This document shows, in pieces, positions 4,945 through 9,642 of a DNA stretch of 9,642 nt; the first letter of the stretch is position 1; the number at the start of each line of letters is the position of its first letter. The position numbers and the translations under genes are program-made. This stretch comes from an uncultured Clostridia bacterium (lineage in GTDB: Bacteria > Bacillota > Clostridia > Christensenellales > Borkfalkiaceae): positions 1 through 9,642 of the forward strand of contig CANRFK010000045.1 of NCBI GenBank assembly GCA_947629875.1. The letters are read 5' to 3'. The notes below the pieces were generated by a model. That model was not told the DNA's origin and searched no databases. It saw only the letters and a list, made by a program, of their open reading frames with translations.

Positions 4945-6298
4945 TGAAGTGCCGCAAAATGGGCGGCTCCTCCACAATTTTATAGCCCTTGATTTGAGCC
5001 GCGCGCTCCTTGATGTTGATGAGGGCGTCGGCGATGACGTCGAGGTGGGACTGCGTGTACACCCGACGGGGAATGGCAAGGCGGGTAAATTCAAAGTCGG
5101 CTTCGAGTTGCCTGCCCGTATCGGGGTCGTTGCCGAGCATAAAGGAGCCGATATCGCACGCGCGGATGCCCGCCTCCAAGTAGAGTTCGACGGCGAGCGC
5201 CTGCGCGGGAAATTCATAATAGGGGATATGGGGCAAAAGTTTTTTGGCGTCCACGAACACGGCATGTCCGCCCACGGGGCTTTGGTAGGCGATGCCCGCT
5301 TCGTCGAGCCGCGCCGCGAGGTACTGCATCTGCCCGATGCGGTATTTGAGGTAGTGCTCGTCGATGCCCTCTTTGAGCCCGCGGGCGAGCGCCTCGATAT
5401 CCCGTCCCGACATGCCGCCGTACGTTGTGAAGCCCTCCAAGGAGATGCACCGCTGTTTGACGGTCTCGAAAACCTTTCCGTCGCGGCAGCCGATGAGCCC
5501 GCCCATATTGACGATGGCGTCCTTTTTGGCGCTCATCGTAAAACAGTCCGCACCCTCGAACATCGCCCGCACGATCTCGGGAATGGAGGAATTTTTGAAC
5601 TCTTCTTCGCGCTGTTTCACGAAGTAGGCGTTCTCGGCGTAGCGCGCGGCGTCGATTAGAAAGGGGATGCCGTATTTGTGCGCAAGGTCGCACGTCTCAC
5701 GGATATTCCGGACGGAGACGGGCTGTCCGCCCGCCGAGTTGTTGGTGACCGTCATGATGACGGCGCCGATATTCTCCGCCCCGAGTTCCCCGATATACTT
5801 TTCGAGGCGCTCCACGTCCATATTGCCCTTGAAGTCGGACTGCGCCGTCGTATCGAGGGCTTCGGGGGTCACGCAGTCGATGGCGCGCGCCCCCGCAAGT
5901 TCCACGTGCGCGCGGGTCGTATCGAAGTGCATGTTGGCAATGGCGTACTTCTTCCCCGCGAGCAGAATGGGGAGGAGCACCTTTTCGGCGGCACGTCCTT
6001 GGTGCACGAGTTGGATATAGGGGAGAGCGAAGATCTCCCTTGCGGCGTCCTGTACCCTGTAATAACTCTCCGCGCCCGCGTACGATTCGTCGCCCACCAT
6101 CACGCCTGCCCACTGGTCGGCGCTCATCGCGCCCGTGCCGCTGTCGGTGAGAAGGTCGATGTACACGTCGCGGGAGGCGAGGGCAAACATGTTGTAGTGC
6201 GCCGCTTTGATTTTCTCTGCGCGCTCCTCGCGCGTGAGAATGCGCAAGGGCTCCACGCTCTTGATGCGGAAGGGCTCGGGATAATAGATAGGTTTCAT
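4922..6298 (-). CDS. tnaA: Tryptophanase (tryptophan indole-lyase)
   Basis: This PLP enzyme splits L-tryptophan into indole, pyruvate and ammonia in the cytoplasm. The 458 residues compare with about 471 in E. coli. The PLP-binding lysine is K259 in SAKKDA. Two residues that separate tryptophanase from tyrosine phenol-lyase are of the tryptophanase type: D126 in FDTT (Asp137 in E. coli; TPL has Thr) and H450 in LRHFTAKL (His463 in E. coli; TPL has Phe). NSAGGQPVS (187-195) and IGSFMLGNDPDTG (383-395) also follow TnaA. AGGGG lies 7 nt before the ATG. The gene has its own promoter and a leader of about 20 nt, with no room for a tnaC-type leader peptide. The last codons form part of the tandem array. 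Indole made here could act as a signal in its community. Confidence 0.95.
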   Translation of the reverse strand: MKPIYYPEPFRIKSVEPLRILTREERAEKIKAAHYNMFALASRDVYIDLLTDSGTGAMSADQWAGVMVGDESYAGAESYYRVQDAAREIFALPYIQLVHQGRAAEKVLLPILLAGKKYAIANMHFDTTRAHVELAGARAIDCVTPEALDTTAQSDFKGNMDVERLEKYIGELGAENIGAVIMTVTNNSAGGQPVSVRNIRETCDLAHKYGIPFLIDAARYAENAYFVKQREEEFKNSSIPEIVRAMFEGADCFTMSAKKDAIVNMGGLIGCRDGKVFETVKQRCISLEGFTTYGGMSGRDIEALARGLKEGIDEHYLKYRIGQMQYLAARLDEAGIAYQSPVGGHAVFVDAKKLLPHIPYYEFPAQALAVELYLEAGIRACDIGSFMLGNDPDTGRQLEADFEFTRLAIPRRVYTQSHLDVIADALINIKERAAQIKGYKIVEEPPILRHFTAKLAPL

Positions 6299-6326
6299 AA
6301 AGTTTCCCCTTGTATTTGGTAATTGT

Positions 6327-6354
6327 ATTATAACGGAACGGCGGAAAAAGTCAA
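6327..6354 (-). promoter_or_regulatory. tnaA promoter
   Basis: Minus strand TTGACT (6354-6349), 16-nt spacer, TATAAT (6332-6327). The -35 box contains the TGA stop of the upstream dehydrogenase gene (6353-6351). The predicted start near 6320 leaves a leader of about 20 nt. Confidence 0.8.
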
Positions 6355-7556
6355 TCCCCTTTTTTCAGTTGCACGTCGTGCAGAATTTGCGCAAGGTCTT
6401 TTTTGCCCAAAATTTTGGGCACGGGGTAGAGGGGATTTGCCTCCCCTGCGGCGTGGCGCACGAGCGCGGGGATATCCGCATCCGCAATTTGTATCTTTTC
6501 GGGAACGCCGACCGCGCGGCAAAGTTCTTCCGTCTTTTGAATGAACAGTTCCGCCGCCTCTTTCTTTGGCGTGCCTTTTCCGCAGAAGCCGCACAAAACG
6601 GCGAGCCGCGCAAGTTTTTTCCACGGCTTTTTCCCGTAGGCACGGAGGACGGGTACAAGCAAAACGGCGCACAGCCGTCCGTGCGGCAAATCGTACGCGC
6701 CGCCCAAGGCGTGCGCGAGCGCGTGCACATAGCCCACATAGGAGATCGTGAACGCCTCGCCCGCCGCAAACGCCGCCTGCGCCATTTTCTCCCGCGCTTC
6801 AAGGTCATTGCCGTCCGCGTATGCCGCGGGGAGCGCAGAGAAAATATTTTTCGCCGCCTCGGCCGCCCGCGCGCGGGAGTACTTGGTCGTGCATCTGCCG
6901 ATAAACGCCTCCACCGCGTGGGTCAAGGCGTCCATGCCCGTCTCGGCGGTCGCCGCAGGGGGCAGGGAGCGGGTGAGCGCGGGGTCGAGCACGGCGAACT
7001 TCGGCACGAGCTTGAAGGAGAACACGGCGAATTTGTCGTGCGTATTTTCGTCGGTGAACACGGCGGCGGCCGTTGCCTCACTGCCCGAACCCGCCGTCGT
7101 GGGCACGGCAACGAGCGGCGGCACCTTTCCCTTCACGTGGAGCGCGCCCTTCATCTTGCCGAGCGATTTCTTGGGGGACGAGACCCGCGCGCACACGCCC
7201 TTGGCGCAGTCCATGGGAGAGCCGCCGCCCACCGCCGTCACGCAGTCGCATCCCTTCCCGCGGTAGAGCGAGACCGCCGTCTCCACGCACGAGACCGTGG
7301 GGTTTGCGGGCACGTCGTCAAAAATTTCCGCGGCAATTCCCGCCTCGCGGAGTGCGGCAAGAAGGGGCTCTATAAGCCCGTGTGCGCGGACGCGCTTGCC
7401 CGTGACCACGAGCGCGCGCCGACATCCGCCCGCCGCAAGAAGCCGCGCAACTTCCCCGTATTCCGTCGCCTCGGGTGCGCGGTAGGGGAGGAGGGGCGAC
7501 ACGGCTCTCAGCCCCAAATGGAGCATTCTGCAATACAGCGTATAAAAAATGTTCAT
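6351..7556 (-). CDS. Iron-containing (type III) alcohol dehydrogenase
   Basis: Enzymes of this family reduce aldehydes or ketones to alcohols with NAD(P)H, or the reverse, and often reoxidise cofactor in fermenting anaerobes; the substrate here is unknown. The 401 residues are of normal length. The NAD(P)-binding motif GGGSPMD is at 110-116, and PTTAGSGSEAT at 152-162. Likely metal ligands are D209 and H213 in GMDALTH, H278, and H292 in LPHG; the 14-residue gap between the last two matches FucO. The start ATG at 7556 fits the family N terminus. It has no SD, and the -10 box ends only 6 nt upstream. The in-frame codons upstream hold no start before a TGA. tnaA follows 52 bp downstream on the same strand but has its own promoter. 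Confidence 0.93.
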   Translation of the reverse strand: MNIFYTLYCRMLHLGLRAVSPLLPYRAPEATEYGEVARLLAAGGCRRALVVTGKRVRAHGLIEPLLAALREAGIAAEIFDDVPANPTVSCVETAVSLYRGKGCDCVTAVGGGSPMDCAKGVCARVSSPKKSLGKMKGALHVKGKVPPLVAVPTTAGSGSEATAAAVFTDENTHDKFAVFSFKLVPKFAVLDPALTRSLPPAATAETGMDALTHAVEAFIGRCTTKYSRARAAEAAKNIFSALPAAYADGNDLEAREKMAQAAFAAGEAFTISYVGYVHALAHALGGAYDLPHGRLCAVLLVPVLRAYGKKPWKKLARLAVLCGFCGKGTPKKEAAELFIQKTEELCRAVGVPEKIQIADADIPALVRHAAGEANPLYPVPKILGKKDLAQILHDVQLKKGD

Positions 7557-7562
7557 AGCTCT

Positions 7563-7590
7563 ATTATATCCCGCCGCGGGCGTCTGTCAA
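7563..7590 (-). promoter_or_regulatory. Consensus promoter placed against the dehydrogenase start codon
   Basis: Minus strand TTGACA (7590-7585), 16-nt spacer, TATAAT (7568-7563), both hexamers perfect. Only AGAGCT separates the -10 from ATG, so transcription should start on or next to the A of the start codon. Confidence 0.85.
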
Positions 7591-7643
7591 TGTTTTTTGA
7601 TTTTTGATGGGAAAGAGAACGTGTTTTCGTGCGCATGTGAAAA

Positions 7644-7655
7644 AATTTGCAAATT
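7644..7655. promoter_or_regulatory. 12-nt palindrome, possible operator
   Basis: AATTTGCAAATT is a perfect palindrome 12 bp upstream of the -35 at 7668, between the divergent dehydrogenase and coiled-coil genes. A/T palindromes occur by chance, so this is tentative. Confidence 0.3.
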
Positions 7656-7667
7656 CGATCTTTCTGC

Positions 7668-7698
7668 TTGACAATCGGAATGAGGGGGGGGGTATAAT
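7668..7698 (+). promoter_or_regulatory. Promoter with a nine-G run in its spacer
   Basis: TTGACA (7668-7673) and TATAAT (7693-7698) are both consensus but lie 19 nt apart. The nine bases before the -10 (7684-7692) are all G. Loss of one or two Gs would bring the spacer to 18 or 17. The gene's SD, GGAGG (7717-7721), lies 6 nt before the ATG. Confidence 0.8.
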
Positions 7699-7727
7699 GG
7701 GAAGAGAAAAAACATTGGAGGAAAGGT

Positions 7728-9137
7728 ATGAACCCGGAAGTAGAGGGGATGGTCTCCAATCTGTACGCCTTGCGCGCGGGGCTCTCGGCCGTTTCGCAGG
7801 AGTACGACGGCTTTCGGAATGACTGCAAGAAAGCGTATAACGCTTTGGCGGGCGCGAGAAGCAAAACAATGCAGCTTGAAGAGCAATGTAAGTGGGCGCG
7901 CGAGGACGCGAAGAGCGTAAGAAATTCTCTTTCGGCAACACAAAAGGAGTTGGACAAAAAACGCAGAGACGAAAGGGAATTGGCGGGGAGCGCTCCCGTC
8001 CGCAACAAGGCGCATTATTCGTATGGTATCTTCCTGACCGTGCTCTTCGGAATCTTGGGACTCGCCTCTCTGCTCGTGTGCGTCTACGTCGTAGTCGGTA
8101 TTTGCGTAGCCGAGAGAGCGATACCGGATTGGCGATCCAATGGATTTTTGAAATCTTTATATGAGTGTTGGTTCATAAAAAAAGTCGACGGTACGGTTAC
8201 ATACGATTTTGCGGGCGGTAGTGGCACGGTTCAACATGATTTCGGCATCTTGATTTTGATTGCAGGGATCGCTGCATTCATACTCGCGTGTGTTGCGATC
8301 GGGCTCAGTATAAGGCGCGCCATGAACCTCTTCCAGCATTCGGCGTCCAGTAAATCCGCGTATAAGAAAAATACGATGGAATGGGAGCAGAAAAAAGCAA
8401 ATCTGCATTCGGAAATCACCGCATTGGAGAGCCGTGCGAAAAGGGAAGAGAGCGAGATCCCGCTGAAGGAGCGAAAAATCGCTACGCTCGAGCAGGAACT
8501 CGGGAAGGCGCGCATAGCGCAGGGCATTACCGACGAAAAAGAGTTTACCGTTGCGTTAGCAAAGCGCGGAAACGACCACCTCTTTGCGGGGAAGGCGCTT
8601 TACGAGGGGCTTTTGGAACAATTCCGTAAGACCATTGACGAGCGCGATTGGAAAAATCTCGATTATGTTATTTATGCGATCGAGACGGGTCGCGCGGACA
8701 GCATGAAAGAGGCTCTCCAAATGCTCGACAAAGAGTTGCAGACGGAGCGGTTGGAGAGGAGCATGGCGATGGCTTCCGAGCAGATCTCGCAGACGGTTTC
8801 CCACGGGCTCAGGAATTTACAGGCGCAAATGGAGGTGTGCTTCCACGCGCTCACCGATGAAGTCCATAGCAGCGCACGCATGATTACGGGCGCGATCCGG
8901 GAGGGCGCGGCGCGAACTTCCGCGATGATTGCCGCCTCCGCCGAGGCAACAAACGCCCGCATCGATCAGCTGACCGGCACGGTGCAAACGGGGAATGCGC
9001 GCCTTGCGCAGATCGCAACGTCGTCTGCGCTCAACAGCGCGTTGCTCGCAAAGGCGAATGAGAACAGCCAGAGTCTTGTGCGGGATGTGAACCATCTCCG
9101 TGCCTATGCCGACTACCGTTGGCGGAAAGAGATGTAG
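7728..9137 (+). CDS. Uncharacterised two-TM coiled-coil membrane protein
   Basis: I do not recognise a named family. The 469 residues run: a charged helical N terminus with coiled-coil character (about 10-88), a first membrane helix (99-128), a loop of about 43 residues (129-171) with two Cys, a second membrane helix (172-195), a second coiled coil (215-265), a segment DWKNLDYVIYAIETGRADSM (307-326) followed by KEAL, then an Ala/Ser/Thr-rich helical tail (345-458) that resembles a long heptad bundle. Both ends are probably cytoplasmic. The IETGRADSMKEAL segment resembles one I recall from other hypothetical Clostridia proteins (memory, not searched). The tail is loosely like chemoreceptor signalling helices, but no receptor motif is seen. 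Start: GGAGG 6 nt upstream. Codons at 8120-8400 are A/T-richer than in neighbouring genes. The gene stands alone, with its own promoter and terminator. Confidence 0.88.
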   Translation: MNPEVEGMVSNLYALRAGLSAVSQEYDGFRNDCKKAYNALAGARSKTMQLEEQCKWAREDAKSVRNSLSATQKELDKKRRDERELAGSAPVRNKAHYSYGIFLTVLFGILGLASLLVCVYVVVGICVAERAIPDWRSNGFLKSLYECWFIKKVDGTVTYDFAGGSGTVQHDFGILILIAGIAAFILACVAIGLSIRRAMNLFQHSASSKSAYKKNTMEWEQKKANLHSEITALESRAKREESEIPLKERKIATLEQELGKARIAQGITDEKEFTVALAKRGNDHLFAGKALYEGLLEQFRKTIDERDWKNLDYVIYAIETGRADSMKEALQMLDKELQTERLERSMAMASEQISQTVSHGLRNLQAQMEVCFHALTDEVHSSARMITGAIREGAARTSAMIAASAEATNARIDQLTGTVQTGNARLAQIATSSALNSALLAKANENSQSLVRDVNHLRAYADYRWRKEM

Positions 9138-9162
9138 GCACAATAACGAGGACGATAGTTTC

Positions 9163-9213
9163 AGCCCCCGCCGCAACTTTGTTGCGGCGGGGGCTTGCTG
9201 AAATGCGTTTTTG
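9163..9213 (+). terminator. Terminator after the coiled-coil gene
   Basis: AGCCCCCGCCGCAAC (9163-9177), loop TTT, GTTGCGGCGGGGGCT (9181-9195): a perfect 15-bp stem. TTTC before it can also pair with GAAA after it. A T5 run comes only 12 nt later, so termination is likely but the form is not classical. Confidence 0.7.
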
Positions 9214-9257
9214 CCGAAGTCGGCTTCATCACTTTCCCGTCTATTCGCACAAAACGC

Positions 9258-9287
9258 TTGCCCTAATTCCCCGATATATGGTATAAT
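9258..9287 (+). promoter_or_regulatory. Promoter of the ABC-F gene
   Basis: TTGCCC (9258-9263), 18-nt spacer, TATAAT (9282-9287) with TGG before it (extended -10). An SD, AGAGGG, lies at about 9307-9312. Confidence 0.75.
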
Positions 9288-9316
9288 CCCCGTGAAAAAC
9301 AAACAAAGAGGGCAAT

Positions 9317-9642
9317 ATGTTACAGGTAAACGGCGTCAGTCTGCAATACGGAAGCAAAAAACTCTTCGAGGACGTCAACTTGAAGTTCACCAAGGGGAAC
9401 TGCTACGGCATCATCGGCGCGAACGGCGCGGGAAAATCCACCTTTTTGAAGGTACTCTCGGGCGAGATCGAGCCCAACAAGGGCGAGGTCGTGCTCGATA
9501 AGAACGAGCGCATGTCCGTTCTCGCGCAAAACCAGAATAAATACGACTTCGAGACGGTGCTCCGCACCGTCATGCTCGGGCACGAGCGGCTGGTGCGCAT
9601 CATGGACGAGAAGGACGCCCTCTACGCCCATGCCGACTTCAC
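9317..9642 (+). CDS. ABC-F family ATPase, N-terminal part; 3' end outside window
   Basis: ABC-F proteins are soluble twin-ATPase proteins that act on the ribosome, some as antibiotic-resistance factors and others on stalled or special translation. The 108 visible codons start MLQVNGVSLQYGSKKLFEDV and hold the Walker A motif GANGAGKST (34-42). The stretch after it (EPNKGEVVLDKNERMSVLAQ) and VLRTVMLGHERL resemble the YbiT/YkpA-type subgroup and not the known resistance types. Signature, Walker B and the second domain lie beyond the edge. The start is set by AGAGGG just upstream of the ATG at 9317. The gene is separated from the coiled-coil gene by a terminator and has its own promoter. Confidence 0.88.
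   Translation, partial: MLQVNGVSLQYGSKKLFEDVNLKFTKGNCYGIIGANGAGKSTFLKVLSGEIEPNKGEVVLDKNERMSVLAQNQNKYDFETVLRTVMLGHERLVRIMDEKDALYAHADF

Noticed and set aside
4922..6298. Tyrosine phenol-lyase instead of tryptophanase
   Set aside because: D126 and H450 are the tryptophanase-specific residues; the phenol-lyase has Thr and Phe there.
6369..7607. A 412-codon plus-strand open frame over the dehydrogenase gene
   Set aside because: Shadow of the iron-type dehydrogenase; no SD, an Arg/His-rich composition and no family features.

Overview
The window looks like a chromosomal segment from an uncultured, GC-rich Clostridia-type member of the Bacillota, plausibly a gut lineage (Christensenellales-like, which is inference). 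The grounds are strong TTGACA/TATAAT-type promoters, purine-rich Shine-Dalgarno (SD) sequences on most genes, high G/C at third codon positions, amino-acid fermentation enzymes, and intergenic palindromes of a kind I recall from gut Clostridia genomes. No rRNA, tRNA, CRISPR array, transposase or prophage gene is visible.

Layout: (1) 1-1004, minus: the first 334 codons of a secreted protein resembling M60-like (enhancin-type) metallopeptidases, cut by the window edge. (2) 1521-2855, plus: gdhA, with its own promoter. (3) 2856-3624: about 770 bp without a gene, packed with palindromes, including two hairpin cassettes that share identical flanks but carry unrelated stems. (4) 3625-4638, plus: a DUF368 membrane protein (PopT-type undecaprenyl-phosphate translocase family) that seems to be read from a leaderless mRNA. 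(5) 4694-4944: a two-way terminator followed by a degenerate array of twelve units of about 18 bp, running into the 3' end of the next gene. (6) 4922-6298, minus: tnaA, tryptophanase. (7) 6351-7556, minus: an iron-type alcohol dehydrogenase, apparently leaderless behind a consensus promoter. (8) 7728-9137, plus: an unrecognised two-TM coiled-coil protein whose promoter spacer contains nine consecutive Gs. (9) 9317-9642, plus: the start of an ABC-F ATPase gene, cut by the window edge.

GdhA (glutamate to 2-oxoglutarate and ammonia), TnaA (tryptophan to indole, pyruvate and ammonia) and the Fe-ADH (NAD(P)H reoxidation) would fit an amino-acid-fermenting anaerobe. Each has its own promoter, so this is a shared metabolic theme and not one operon. 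The strongest leads for something new are the G9 promoter, the fixed-flank/variable-stem hairpin cassettes, the 18-bp array apparently grown from the end of tnaA, and the two likely leaderless genes. I do not see a complete novel multi-gene system.
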